Positions 55,162 through 63,228 of a DNA stretch of 64,000 nucleotides are shown in pieces. Under the pieces are notes generated by a model. The model searched no databases. It was not told the origin of the DNA and was given only the letters and a program-made list of their open reading frames with translations. The position numbers were made by a program, and so were the translations under genes. Position 1 is the stretch's first letter. Every line of letters begins with the position of its first letter. Source of the stretch: VRUE01 sp963817905 (GTDB lineage Bacteria > Actinomycetota > Thermoleophilia > Solirubrobacterales > 70-9); assembly GCA_963817905.1 (NCBI GenBank), contig CAWFPS010000003.1:186001-250000 (forward strand). Direction: 5' to 3'.

Positions 55162-56154
55162 CTACCCGATTTCGGAGAGTTCGTCGCAGTAGGCCACCGC
55201 GTCGTCCTCCTGGACCACGAAGTCCTTCTTGATGAAGAAGACGTGGCCGTTCTTGCGGCGGGTGGTCAGCTCCCAGTCCTCGCCGACGCGCACGGTGTAG
55301 CGCTCGATGTCCCAGGTGATCACGCGGACGAAGTTCTGCGGGTCCGCCAGCATGATCAGGTCATCGGGCCAGAAGGGGACACCCGGCATGGACGGGGCGT
55401 CGTCGCTGGAGAACCCGACGAAGGGCGGGATGCCCAGCGGGTAGAGATCCTTGGCGACCAGGGCGGCGTCGCCGGCACCCGTCTGACGGTTGGTCAGGTA
55501 TTCGATCCAGGTGACCCAGCGATTGGGCGACATGAACCAGCGCAGGCGACCGGTGTTGACGAACTTGTTGGGCATCGCGTAAGCGAGCTGGAAGAACAGC
55601 TCCTTGCCCATCGCGCCTTTGAGTTCTTCCCCTTCGGAGTCTTTGACTTTCGCGCCTTTGACGTGGTGGGTGTCTTCGCTGGCCTTCGCCAGCGTGATCA
55701 GCCCATCGTCCAGGCTCACGAAAGCGTCTTCGCTTGCTTCGTCGCCGCTGATGTCGAGATCGTCCAGGTCGAGCGCGAACTGCGAGGTCATCCGGTTGAG
55801 GATCTGCGCTTCGACCGACTCGCCCTCGATGTTCTCGTGCTTGAAGTCCTCGGTGACCTCGAAGGGCAGCCATAGATCCTTGGCGTCGTATTCGATGTCA
55901 CCCGTGCTGATGCCGGCGCGGTAGCCGTCGTCGGTGTTCTCTTTCCGACCACGGACCAGGCGCGAGCCGTTGCCCATCTTCTCGATGGTGCCTTTCGGCG
56001 CGCGGCGCCGGAGCGTCTGGATGGCCGACCCGAAGGCCGACTTCTCCATGACTTCCTGGATGAAGGAATCGCTCTGGGAGGCGTTGAGCTGCCCACCGGC
56101 GCTGCGGTCGATGGTGGCCTTCTGAATCTCGGCCAGGATTTCCTTGCGATCCAT
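55162..56154 (-). CDS. Major capsid protein (HK97 fold)
   Basis: 330 aa. The N-terminal helix region, 'RRRAPKGTIEKMGNGSRLVR', and 'TGDIEYDAKDLWLPFEVTED' to 'VTWIEYLTNRQTGAGDAALV' and 'WELTTRRKNGHVFFIKKDFV' fit the HK97 capsid fold. Directly after protease/scaffold, as usual. No ribosome-overlap but close spacing. Confidence 0.9.
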   Translation of the reverse strand: MDRKEILAEIQKATIDRSAGGQLNASQSDSFIQEVMEKSAFGSAIQTLRRRAPKGTIEKMGNGSRLVRGRKENTDDGYRAGISTGDIEYDAKDLWLPFEVTEDFKHENIEGESVEAQILNRMTSQFALDLDDLDISGDEASEDAFVSLDDGLITLAKASEDTHHVKGAKVKDSEGEELKGAMGKELFFQLAYAMPNKFVNTGRLRWFMSPNRWVTWIEYLTNRQTGAGDAALVAKDLYPLGIPPFVGFSSDDAPSMPGVPFWPDDLIMLADPQNFVRVITWDIERYTVRVGEDWELTTRRKNGHVFFIKKDFVVQEDDAVAYCDELSEIG

Positions 56155-56156
56155 CT

Positions 56157-56477
56157 CTACAGCACCCCCGCCAGATTCGGATTGACACCCTCGCGCTCGA
56201 AGGCCTTTTTCACTGCCTCGGCGTCGGCCTTCTCGACCTCATTGGCCGGAGGGTCCTCCGTCTGTGAGGAACCACCCGAGCCGAGCTTGGCGATGTCGGC
56301 CTTGAGACCCTCTACGGTCTCGGTGGCCTTCGTCAACTGCTCGGAGAGGGACTCGACCGTCGGAGCCTCGGGCTCCGGCTGAGCCTTCTCGATCAGCTTC
56401 TCGACGCCCTCGCCGATCTTCTCGACGGCGGTCTCAAGCTTCTCGATGCGCTCGGTCTCTTGTGCGGTCAGTCCCAT
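56157..56477 (-). CDS. Nested scaffold protein from an internal start
   Basis: ATG 56477, behind GAGG and a late element (site 6), gives a 106-aa coiled coil without the protease. This is the lambda C/Nu3 layout, where protease and scaffold share a 3' end. Evidence is positional; expression unproven. Confidence 0.5.
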   Translation of the reverse strand: MGLTAQETERIEKLETAVEKIGEGVEKLIEKAQPEPEAPTVESLSEQLTKATETVEGLKADIAKLGSGGSSQTEDPPANEVEKADAEAVKKAFEREGVNPNLAGVL

Positions 56478-56840
56478 CTCGGTGTCCTCGCTTTCGACTG
56501 TACGGTTTCGCGGCGTTGACCCGTCAAGGTCCACGCCCAAGGCCTCGGCCCGCTCCTCCTTGGCGACAGGAACGGTGTCTAGCTTGTCGAGTGCCCACGC
56601 CTTGAACTCATCGCAGGACTCGGTGATCAGCTTCACCGGATCGGCAGAGCCGGGATCGGTGGGAAAGAACGCGTACCAGACGGCATCGCGGAAGGCATCG
56701 AGCGCGTCGGGCAGGATCTCATCGAACTCGCGGTAGGCGATCAGCTCCCCGAAGGTGCGATCCGCCTTCTCGACTGCCTCCACCTCGTCGGGCGACAGGC
56801 CCACCTTCTCGGCGATTTTCCGCAGCAGCGTCTTCTCCAC
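56157..56840 (-). CDS. Second possible nested product
   Basis: GTG 56840 lies 7 bases after the TACGGT box of site 7, the same spacing as at real gene starts. It would give 227 aa (MEKTLLRKIAEKVGLSPDEV onwards): the middle region plus scaffold. Function unknown; it may be a longer scaffold form. Confidence 0.35.
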   Translation of the reverse strand: MEKTLLRKIAEKVGLSPDEVEAVEKADRTFGELIAYREFDEILPDALDAFRDAVWYAFFPTDPGSADPVKLITESCDEFKAWALDKLDTVPVAKEERAEALGVDLDGSTPRNRTVESEDTEMGLTAQETERIEKLETAVEKIGEGVEKLIEKAQPEPEAPTVESLSEQLTKATETVEGLKADIAKLGSGGSSQTEDPPANEVEKADAEAVKKAFEREGVNPNLAGVL

Positions 56841-57374
56841 GGCCCCGACCGTACGCTCGGCCGACGTTGACCCCTTCTCGACCAGTTCGCGGACCGCGGT
56901 CCCCTCGATCGACACGCCGGTGAACTCGCCCTTCTCGATGGCGACCTTACCCTCAGGGCTCGGGGCGATGGCGATGTACCAGGAGCCCTTGCGGATCGTC
57001 TCGCCGTTCACGGTGAAGTCCGCCAGGGCGACGGCGTTCTCGACCAGCGCTCCGTAGGGCTCAAGCGACTCGTGCATCTTGTTCACCAGCCCGCCGTTGG
57101 CCATGAACTGGTGGGCGGCCTTGCGGATCTCCTCCTCGCTGGCCCACACGTCATCGAGGTCAGGTCCACCGATGCCGGAGTTCTCAGCCCAGCCCGGCTC
57201 AGCCACCGTGCAGTAGACGGCCGACCAGTCCTCGGCCTTCAGCATCCGGCCGTGGCCCAACGGCGAGGAAGCCTCAGCGTCGGCCTTGCGCAGGAAGAAG
57301 GTCTTGCGGTTCGCCCCCTTGTCCACGATGGAGATCGCGTGGATGTTGGCGTTGCGGATCTGGTTGACGGGCAT
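56157..57374 (-). CDS. Prohead protease (XkdF-like) with C-terminal scaffold
   Basis: 405 aa from ATG 57374. The N-terminal half matches XkdF-type phage serine proteases ('ISIVDKGANRKTFFL', 'FTVNGETIRKGSWYIAI', 'GEFTGVSIEGTAV'). The C-terminal 106 residues are a Glu-rich coiled-coil scaffold ('RIEKLETAVEKIGEGVEKLI'). Two late promoter-like elements lie inside the gene, each ahead of an in-frame internal start. Confidence 0.88.
   Translation of the reverse strand: MPVNQIRNANIHAISIVDKGANRKTFFLRKADAEASSPLGHGRMLKAEDWSAVYCTVAEPGWAENSGIGGPDLDDVWASEEEIRKAAHQFMANGGLVNKMHESLEPYGALVENAVALADFTVNGETIRKGSWYIAIAPSPEGKVAIEKGEFTGVSIEGTAVRELVEKGSTSAERTVGAVEKTLLRKIAEKVGLSPDEVEAVEKADRTFGELIAYREFDEILPDALDAFRDAVWYAFFPTDPGSADPVKLITESCDEFKAWALDKLDTVPVAKEERAEALGVDLDGSTPRNRTVESEDTEMGLTAQETERIEKLETAVEKIGEGVEKLIEKAQPEPEAPTVESLSEQLTKATETVEGLKADIAKLGSGGSSQTEDPPANEVEKADAEAVKKAFEREGVNPNLAGVL
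56497..56520 (-). promoter_or_regulatory. Late promoter-like element, site 6 (inside the protease gene)
   Basis: GTCAAC (56520-56515), 12-bp spacer, TACAGT (56502-56497), 19 bases to ATG 56477, so this message would have a short leader with a ribosome site. Confidence 0.6.
56848..56871 (-). promoter_or_regulatory. Late promoter-like element, site 7 (inside the protease gene)
   Basis: GTCAAC (56871-56866) preceded by AAGGG, 12-bp spacer, TACGGT (56853-56848), 7 bases to GTG 56840. Confidence 0.6.
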
Positions 57375-57784
57375 CAGGCACCCCTCGGAGTCGGCTTGAA
57401 GCAACGAGAGACGACCCTTCCGCCGGCGGAGTGGGCGCCGTAGACCAGCGCCGTCCTGCGTCGTCCTGGGACCTTGGCGAACCGGAACACACCGCCGAGG
57501 AAGTGCAGAAGGCTCTGGGTACCCTTGCGGCCGTTACAGCCCCGACAAGCCCCGGTGATATTGGCCGCGTTATCGCGGCCAGCCCTGGCCCGCGCCTCGA
57601 TGTGGTCAATGGTTCCACCCGCCTTCCCGCAGTAGGCGCAGGGGTCACGGCGCAGCACCTCTCGCCATGGCTCGGCCGGCGTCAGTCGCAGGAAGTGGTC
57701 AAGTGAGCAGGAGACACCTCGCGAAGGTCGGCCGAGGGCGACGGCGAGGTCATCGAAGCTGGCAAAGCGCTGCGCGGTAGGCAC
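57374..57784 (-). CDS. HNH endonuclease
   Basis: 136 aa from GTG 57784. 'DPCAYCGKAGGTIDHIEARARAG' and 'NITGACRGCNGRKGTQSLLH' are the Cys pairs with the D-H...N core of HNH nucleases. HNH proteins often help terminase cutting. Position within the head module and late site 8 support co-expression. Confidence 0.9.
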   Translation of the reverse strand: MPTAQRFASFDDLAVALGRPSRGVSCSLDHFLRLTPAEPWREVLRRDPCAYCGKAGGTIDHIEARARAGRDNAANITGACRGCNGRKGTQSLLHFLGGVFRFAKVPGRRRTALVYGAHSAGGRVVSRCFKPTPRGA

Positions 57785-57790
57785 ACACCC

Positions 57791-57814
57791 AGCCTGCCCA
57801 GCCCCCGCGTTGAC
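57791..57814 (-). promoter_or_regulatory. Late promoter-like element, site 8 (HNH)
   Basis: GTCAAC (57814-57809) preceded by GAGGG, 12-bp spacer, CAGGCT (57796-57791), 6 bases to GTG 57784. It lies just downstream of the tRNA gene. Confidence 0.72.
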
Positions 57815-57821
57815 CCCTCGA

Positions 57822-57895
57822 TAGCGGTGGTCGGATTCGAACCGACGACCTCCGGGTCATGAACCCGGCGAGCTACCTGGCTGCTCTACACCGCG
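57822..57895 (-). tRNA. Initiator-type tRNA-Met (CAT) encoded in the prophage
   Basis: A full cloverleaf on the minus strand. The acceptor is CGCGGTG/CACCGCT with a C1-T72 mismatch, the anticodon stem has the three G-C pairs (CCGGG/CCCGG) around TTCATGA, and the D stem has A11-T24. These are the identity marks of initiator tRNA. CCA is not encoded. A late element lies 12 bases upstream of the 5' end. Confidence 0.93.
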
Positions 57896-57907
57896 TCGCT
57901 GAGGGTG

Positions 57908-57931
57908 ACGCTACGCGGCGGGTGCGTTGAC
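57908..57931 (-). promoter_or_regulatory. Late promoter-like element, site 9 (tRNA)
   Basis: GTCAAC (57931-57926) preceded by CCGG, 12-bp spacer, TAGCGT (57913-57908), then 12 bases to the tRNA 5' end; a start 6-8 bases after the box would leave a leader of about 5 nt. Confidence 0.75.
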
Positions 57932-57935
57932 CCGG

Positions 57936-58250
57936 CTAGGCAGGCAGCGCGTCAGACGCGGAGGGGAAGAGACGGCGCATCCCCTCGCAGCGCAGGCGGA
58001 AGGCGTGCATCTTCCCGGTCCTCTTCCCCGTCATCATGACGCGGGATCGACCGGGACGGCTCAAGTCGTCGCCTTCGGCTTCAGCGGCCTGCGCAAAGAG
58101 ACGGCGCGCCTCCTCTAGCTCGGGGACACCGCCGTCGAGTTCCTGATCGGTGAAGGTGCGCTTGAACACCTCATGGCCGGGGATGCGGAGTTCCAGGGTG
58201 TAGCCGCCGAGAAACCAGTTCGGCACCTTGCGCCAGGTGATCGCATCCAT
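57936..58250 (-). CDS. Hypothetical protein in the head module
   Basis: 104 aa. 'GGYTLELRIPGHEVFKRTFT' (beta) and 'ELEEARRLFAQAAEAEGDDL' (helix) show a small alpha/beta protein. No family recognised. Confidence 0.72.
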   Translation of the reverse strand: MDAITWRKVPNWFLGGYTLELRIPGHEVFKRTFTDQELDGGVPELEEARRLFAQAAEAEGDDLSRPGRSRVMMTGKRTGKMHAFRLRCEGMRRLFPSASDALPA

Positions 58251-58259
58251 GCCCGTAGC

Positions 58260-58472
58260 CTACAGCTCGCTGAGGGGGATCGTGACCTCCACCGGCTGCC
58301 CGCATTCGACACAGGTGTAGGTACCCGGAGTGTGAAGCGCCTTGGGGTTGAGCAAGTGCCGGTGCGGTGGAGGCGGGGGCTGACTGCGGATCTTCTCTGC
58401 CGTGCGCTTGAGGAGATCAGGCGTCAGCCGCTCGCCCTCGGTGTTGCGAGCAGCAGCATCGAGCAATCCCAT
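58260..58472 (-). CDS. Small zinc-ribbon-like protein
   Basis: 70 aa. One clear CxxC pair ('YTCVECGQPVEVTIPLSEL') and a Pro-run before it. Starts 11 bp after the minor head protein stop. Unknown. Confidence 0.65.
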   Translation of the reverse strand: MGLLDAAARNTEGERLTPDLLKRTAEKIRSQPPPPPHRHLLNPKALHTPGTYTCVECGQPVEVTIPLSEL

Positions 58473-58482
58473 GCCCCGCAGT

Positions 58483-59112
58483 CTACCGCTCTAGCGGGAC
58501 CAGCAGCACGTCTTCGTCCTGCGCCGCTGACGGCCCAAGGATCTGCGCCTGAGTCCACGGCGCCACCGCTTTGCAGCGACACTGGCCCCCATGCAGCACC
58601 CCCGGCCAGCCCATCGCCGGCGGGTAGAGCGCCGAGAAGTTCGTACCGTGCGCAGCCCTGCAGGCCCGTGTCGTCTTCTCGTCCTTGTGCGCCCACCAGC
58701 CCAACAGCGGCCCGTGGATCGCGGCCGTCACGTCGATCTGCTCCGCTGATTCGAGCCGTCGCCGCTCAGCCGCCAAGTGCGCGCCGTGGAAGACCCGCTC
58801 GGCCTCGATGCTCCCTCCGCTCGCCAGTCGCCGCGCGCCGGCCAGCAGGTACATCGCCCGCCGGGCGATCATGCCCCGCTGGATCGTGGCGACCGCGCCA
58901 GCATGGGTCGGTGGCGCAGGGACTGCCAGCCCTTCCGGCCCGAGCAGAGCGACCAGCGCCGCCGTCGCGGTGTTCGGAATGCCGAGCCGGGCGAAGATGA
59001 CGCCGAACCGTGCGCCGAAGGCTTCGAGGGAGAGGCGGCTACTCAGCAGCAGGATCGTCGCGACCAGGGCCGCGTCTGTGGGAGAGCCCGGTCCCTCGTT
59101 GGGGGCGCTCAT
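58483..59112 (-). CDS. Minor head protein (SPP1 gp7 / Mu F-like)
   Basis: 209 aa. The end 'GWWAHKDEKTTRACRAAHGT', 'YPPAMGWPGVLHGGQCRCKA' contains the C...H...C-x-C pattern of the Mu F/gp7 domain. It follows the portal gene with a 4-bp overlap, the usual order. Confidence 0.83.
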   Translation of the reverse strand: MSAPNEGPGSPTDAALVATILLLSSRLSLEAFGARFGVIFARLGIPNTATAALVALLGPEGLAVPAPPTHAGAVATIQRGMIARRAMYLLAGARRLASGGSIEAERVFHGAHLAAERRRLESAEQIDVTAAIHGPLLGWWAHKDEKTTRACRAAHGTNFSALYPPAMGWPGVLHGGQCRCKAVAPWTQAQILGPSAAQDEDVLLVPLER

Positions 59113-60596
59113 GCCCCCGCTTCAATCCCCACGGGCTCGCCACCCTGACCCGCCCGCCCCTCAGCCAACAGCCGGGCCGCTGCCTCTGCCCCGCTCTGGA
59201 TCGCTTCATGGCTCCCGTCCCCCACGCCGACGCTGACGATCTCCCCGTTCCACCCGAAGGGCGCCTGACCCGGCTCGGGCTCTTGGCCGTCGGTGGCCTC
59301 GGGCAGCGGGTCCAGCCCGTGCGCCTTGCGGTACTCGCCGTTGAGGATCGCTTTGCGTTCGGCCAGGTCGTTGGCCGATTCGCGCGCGGCCTGATCGTCG
59401 GTGACATCGAGCTCGGTGAACTTGAACTCCAGGTGTGGGTAGCCCATGTCGCGCAGCAGCGTGTTGGAGAGGATGTCCTGCCAGCGGTCCTGCTCGGGGT
59501 CGAAGAGTTGCTCCTTGGTCAGGCGGCGCTCGGTCTCGGCCGTCGAGTAGTTCGTGTCCTCGATGTCCGCGACGAAGATCGGGGCGAGGCGGAAGGCCCC
59601 GAGCGTGGCGCGGCGGTTGTCGCGGCGGAACTCGATGAATCCCATGTCGCGCTCTGAGAGCTGCGCCAGGTCGATCTTGTCGGTTTTGGTCCCCGGCGGC
59701 ACCGGCACCACGGCCACCCGGCTCTTGTTCCCGCCCTCAGGGCTCAGCGTGTCGGTGATCTGCTTGACGAGTTTGTCGCTGACCTTGAAGCGGACGATCT
59801 TCCCGTTCTCATCGGGCTCCCCCTGCACGAAGATCACGGTCGGCGGCACTCCCTGCCCGCCGAAGAACCCGACGTTGGACTCGGCGGCGTTGCGGTCCCC
59901 GAGGTAGTCGAGCGCGAGCTGCGTGTCTCGCGGTAGCCCGTAGTCCCGGCTCTCGGACGTGTAGAGGCGGAAGGGGATGATCTCGTTACGGTCCCAGCGC
60001 TTGCCGGTGCCGTTGAGGGTGGCGGTCGGCTTGCCGTTCTCGTACTTCACCTTGTCGCCGAAGTCGTAGAACTCGACCCGCTCAGACAGCGCGCCCTTCT
60101 TCGGGCCGACTACCCAGCCCTTGCGGTCCTGGCGGCGGCGCACCCGCTTGCCCTGCACGTGAAAGAAGCCGTCGACCTCGCCCGTCACGCGATTGCGGGA
60201 GACCTCCAGGTAGCCGTTGCCGACCTCCTCCTCGTCCCACTTCACGGCCGATAGCTGGCGCGTCAGCGAGGGGCGGTGAAGGCGGGTGTCTCGCCGCGCC
60301 ATCGCGTCGAGCTTCGCCAGCACCTCGGCGATCTCGTCGTCGCCAACCTCATCCTCATGGCCTTCTCGCGGGACCACGGTGACGCCGCGGCCGACGGTGT
60401 TCAGCGTGACCGCCTCGATGCACGAGCGCCGGGTGCGGGCCGCGCCCGTCAGCGCCGCGAGCTGGTCGAGGTTGGCCGGAGGCTCGATCGCGTGGTCGGG
60501 CGTCCACCGATCGGCCTGCTCGACGGGCTGCGCGCTGGTGCCCATCGGCAGGTCGGCGCCCGCCAGTTCCACGATCTTCTCCATGCGGTCGCTCAC
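59109..60596 (-). CDS. Portal protein
   Basis: 495 aa from GTG 60596, which lies 7 bases after late site 10. 'IEAVTLNTVGRGVTVVPREG', 'FFHVQGKRVRRRQDRKGWVV', 'NEIIPFRLYTSESRDYGLPR' and 'LGAFRLAPIFVADIEDTNYS' are typical portal phrases. Forms the dodecameric DNA channel. Confidence 0.93.
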   Translation of the reverse strand: MSDRMEKIVELAGADLPMGTSAQPVEQADRWTPDHAIEPPANLDQLAALTGAARTRRSCIEAVTLNTVGRGVTVVPREGHEDEVGDDEIAEVLAKLDAMARRDTRLHRPSLTRQLSAVKWDEEEVGNGYLEVSRNRVTGEVDGFFHVQGKRVRRRQDRKGWVVGPKKGALSERVEFYDFGDKVKYENGKPTATLNGTGKRWDRNEIIPFRLYTSESRDYGLPRDTQLALDYLGDRNAAESNVGFFGGQGVPPTVIFVQGEPDENGKIVRFKVSDKLVKQITDTLSPEGGNKSRVAVVPVPPGTKTDKIDLAQLSERDMGFIEFRRDNRRATLGAFRLAPIFVADIEDTNYSTAETERRLTKEQLFDPEQDRWQDILSNTLLRDMGYPHLEFKFTELDVTDDQAARESANDLAERKAILNGEYRKAHGLDPLPEATDGQEPEPGQAPFGWNGEIVSVGVGDGSHEAIQSGAEAAARLLAEGRAGQGGEPVGIEAGA

Positions 60597-60603
60597 GGGA
60601 CCG

Positions 60604-60627
60604 ATGCTGAAGCCGGGCTACGTTGAC
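60604..60627 (-). promoter_or_regulatory. Late promoter-like element, site 10 (portal)
   Basis: GTCAAC (60627-60622) preceded by CTAGG, 12-bp spacer, CAGCAT (60609-60604), 7 bases to GTG 60596. Confidence 0.75.
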
Positions 60628-60628
60628 C

Positions 60629-60781
60629 CTAGCGGCGGCGAATCGCGCCGACGGCTTGCGTCAGCGCGTGCCGGTGGTTCCATGCAACGGCGAGGAGAAG
60701 CCCGCCGCCGAATACGACGTGGCCGTCGACCAGCGCCGCATACACCCCCAGCGCAAAGGCGGCAAAGTCACGGTCGTTCAC
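60629..60781 (-). CDS. 50-aa membrane protein
   Basis: From GTG 60781 (GTGA overlap). 'FAAFALGVYAALVDGHVVFGGGLLLAVAW' is one or two hydrophobic helices, with a basic end (AIRRR). Unknown. Confidence 0.65.
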   Translation of the reverse strand: MNDRDFAAFALGVYAALVDGHVVFGGGLLLAVAWNHRHALTQAVGAIRRR

Positions 60782-61065
60782 TGGTCGGCCTTCGGCATCT
60801 CGTCGGGCCCGGCGACCTGAAGCCCGCCGTTGCACGCGTCCTGCACGGTTTTGCGCCCTGGCTTGCCGATGATGACGGAGCGCAGCACGGGTTCGCCTGC
60901 TTCCATCACGAGGGTCGTCACGACCAGCTTGCCGTCGTCGGTCGCCTGCGCCTCGGTGTCAAGCGAGTGCTCGATGATCCGGCGGGGCGGTACCTGCGGC
61001 ACCTGTGGCCCGTGTCCCTCTGGCGGCACTGGGGGAGTGCCCCGTCCGCCGTTCGCTGCGCTCAT
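60778..61065 (-). CDS. Hypothetical protein
   Basis: 95 aa. Pro-rich start then 'KLVVTTLVMEAGEPVLRSVI'. Driven by site 11, with a leader of about 22 nt carrying AAAGGA. No family recognised. Confidence 0.68.
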   Translation of the reverse strand: MSAANGGRGTPPVPPEGHGPQVPQVPPRRIIEHSLDTEAQATDDGKLVVTTLVMEAGEPVLRSVIIGKPGRKTVQDACNGGLQVAGPDEMPKADQ

Positions 61066-61094
61066 GCTCGATCCTTTCGTAGGGGTCGAGCGGG

Positions 61095-61118
61095 ATGCTG
61101 GCTAGGGGCGGCGTTGAC
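61095..61118 (-). promoter_or_regulatory. Late promoter-like element, site 11
   Basis: GTCAAC (61118-61113) preceded by CTAGGG, 12-bp spacer, CAGCAT (61100-61095), 29 bases to ATG 61065. Confidence 0.7.
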
Positions 61119-61120
61119 CC

Positions 61121-61318
61121 CTAGGCTGCGAGGTGAACGGCCGGATAGCCCGCCTCTACTGCGCGGGCTGCGTCGAGGTAGGGCTGCTTCAGGTCATCCC
61201 GGAGAGCGAACCAGCGAGGCCACGCGACGTTGCGCTCTGAGCGCTCGGCGCCCCACTGCTTGTGCGCCGCGTAAAGCGCTTCCGCGAGGGCGTCGATCTC
61301 GGCATCGGTCACACCCAC
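61121..61318 (-). CDS. Small hypothetical protein
   Basis: 65 aa ('MGVTDAEIDALAEALYAAHK', 'LRDDLKQPYLDAARAVEAGY'). Two helices with aromatic residues, like small actinophage head-module proteins. Unknown. Confidence 0.68.
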   Translation of the reverse strand: MGVTDAEIDALAEALYAAHKQWGAERSERNVAWPRWFALRDDLKQPYLDAARAVEAGYPAVHLAA

Positions 61319-61330
61319 ATCCTACCGTCC

Positions 61331-62725
61331 TCACCCGATCTCATACACCACTTCCTCCGGCGCCCCGCTCCCGCTCATCAGCTCGGTCAGCGCCCACACC
61401 AGGGCGTCCATGCGATCAGGTGACGGGATGCCCGGCTCGCCAGTCCAGTTAGCCATCTGGTCCTCCAGCTCGGGGTGATCGCCGATGTGGTGCACGACGT
61501 GCGTGCCGGTCTTCGCGCCCTGCTCATAGAGCATCGCCGGGGACTCGGCTCGGGTGCGCTTGCCGTCTGAGGCGGTGACTTCGATCACCGGCACCCGGAC
61601 CCCGAGTTCGCCCATCACTTGCTCCAGGAGTTCCATCAGGAAGGCCCCGCCGTGGTTCTTCTCGACCACGATCGCCGCGCCCGCTGAGTTGGCGAGGATC
61701 ACCGCCGCTTCGAGCCACTCGCGGGGCGTCGTGCGCATCCCTTCGGACTGGGCGACGTAGAGGTGATGATCGGTACCCAAGCCCGCGAGACACCACGCCT
61801 GCTCGTCCCCCTCGTAGGAGCCGTCGGCCGGATCGAGCGCCAGTATCTTGCGCGTCCACGCTTCCGGACCAGAGGCGACGCGGCCAGCCTTGATCCAGTC
61901 GCGTCGCCACAGCGCCCCCTCGGCTTCATCGAGCATGATCCCTTCGAGCTCCTGCATGCCGAGTTCGGTGTTGGCCGTGCGCGACACCGTTTCCTTGAAG
62001 ACCTCCGAGAGGTTGTCCCAGTTGTCTTTGGTCAGCAGCCGCCGAACGACGACCTTGGAGCCCTCGGGCTTCGCATCGGCTATCAGGCGCTTGACCAGGG
62101 CGCGGGCCGGCCGGTCGCGCTTCGGTGTGCCGGTGGCAATCCGACGGGCCCGGCCCTTGCGGACCGCGTAGCCGATCGACTCATCCCATGCCGTTTCCCA
62201 CTTCTTCCACAGCCCGATCTCGTCACACCAGCAGCCGCGCAGGTTCTCGCCCTGGATTTTCGTGGCCCCGTCGTCGGCTCCGCTGATGGTGACCACCGTG
62301 CCGTCGTGCAGCTCCATCTCCCCGATCGAGCGGTTCCACTTCGCCACCGTCGGCGAGATGCCCGCCTCGACCTCAGCCTTCGTCGTGCGGAGCGCTCGGA
62401 GCAAGCCCGACTCGCCCTCGATGCACTTGTCGCGGGCGTCGGCGAAGGTCGGCGCGACGACGCCCCACTTCCCAGGACCCTCGCTCTCCAGTAGCGGGTC
62501 GGCTTCGATTTCCTCAACGAGGATGCGGGCGCCGGCCCAGGTCTTCCCGGAACCACGGCCGCCAGAGAGGAAGAGGGTGGTCCACTCCGCATCGGGCGGC
62601 AGTTGGTCCGGTCGCGCTCGGTCGCGCCAGTTGCCGAACTTCGCCCTGATCCGGCCGAGGAAGCGCCGCTTCTCCTCGGGCGGCCAGTGCCGCCACTCCT
62701 CCTCAGGCCGGGTCTCGGGCTGCAT
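61331..62725 (-). CDS. Terminase large subunit
   Basis: 464 aa. Walker A 'FLSGGRGSGKTWAGARIL', a Walker-B-like 'LRGCWCDEIGLWKKW', coupling motif 'RIATGTPKRD', and nuclease acidic positions in 'ILALDPADGSY' and 'AAIVVEKNHGG'. It packages DNA into the prohead. Overlaps the small subunit by 23 bp. Confidence 0.95.
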   Translation of the reverse strand: MQPETRPEEEWRHWPPEEKRRFLGRIRAKFGNWRDRARPDQLPPDAEWTTLFLSGGRGSGKTWAGARILVEEIEADPLLESEGPGKWGVVAPTFADARDKCIEGESGLLRALRTTKAEVEAGISPTVAKWNRSIGEMELHDGTVVTISGADDGATKIQGENLRGCWCDEIGLWKKWETAWDESIGYAVRKGRARRIATGTPKRDRPARALVKRLIADAKPEGSKVVVRRLLTKDNWDNLSEVFKETVSRTANTELGMQELEGIMLDEAEGALWRRDWIKAGRVASGPEAWTRKILALDPADGSYEGDEQAWCLAGLGTDHHLYVAQSEGMRTTPREWLEAAVILANSAGAAIVVEKNHGGAFLMELLEQVMGELGVRVPVIEVTASDGKRTRAESPAMLYEQGAKTGTHVVHHIGDHPELEDQMANWTGEPGIPSPDRMDALVWALTELMSGSGAPEEVVYEIG

Positions 62726-63221
62726 CCTGCTCGGCCAGACGCTCGCTCAGCCGTTGCAGTTCGCCCTCGATCGCACGGTCGAGCTGGTCTTCGTGACGGT
62801 GTTTGACCTCGCCGGTGAACTCCGAGACACTCTTGGGGCGGCCCTCGGCGCGGTCATAGATCTCCTTGATCGCCTTGAGCACGAGGTCTGGGTCCTCGAC
62901 GATCTCCAGCCGCGCTTTCGGTCCAGTGCCGACGACGACGGCGCGCTCGGCGTCGAGCATCCCGAACAGCTTGTCCAGGATCTCATCGGCCCTCTCCTCG
63001 ACACGCTGGCGCAGCAGCTCCGTCAGCTTGGGCACTCGCGTGGCCTCGCCCCCCTTGCGCCCATTCTCGCTCCCGCCGAAGCCTGCCGCGTCCTGTTCCG
63101 CCCTGTCGGCGTGGCCCATGCACGTCGTCTTGCCCTTCCGGGCGTAGGCACCGCACGGTTCGCCCGCCTTCGTAAGGCTCCCGCTCAGCTCTCCGCAGCG
63201 CTTGGGCTTCTTCTTCGCCAT
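62703..63221 (-). CDS. Terminase small subunit-like protein
   Basis: 172 aa from ATG 63221, set by late site 12 seven bases upstream. The N-terminus has a Cys-rich 'RCGELSGSLTKAGEPCGAYARKGKTTCMGH' patch. The helical C-terminal half fits small terminase oligomerisation. Assigned mostly by position before the large subunit. Confidence 0.75.
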   Translation of the reverse strand: MAKKKPKRCGELSGSLTKAGEPCGAYARKGKTTCMGHADRAEQDAAGFGGSENGRKGGEATRVPKLTELLRQRVEERADEILDKLFGMLDAERAVVVGTGPKARLEIVEDPDLVLKAIKEIYDRAEGRPKSVSEFTGEVKHRHEDQLDRAIEGELQRLSERLAEQDAARDPA

Positions 63222-63228
63222 GCCTCCC

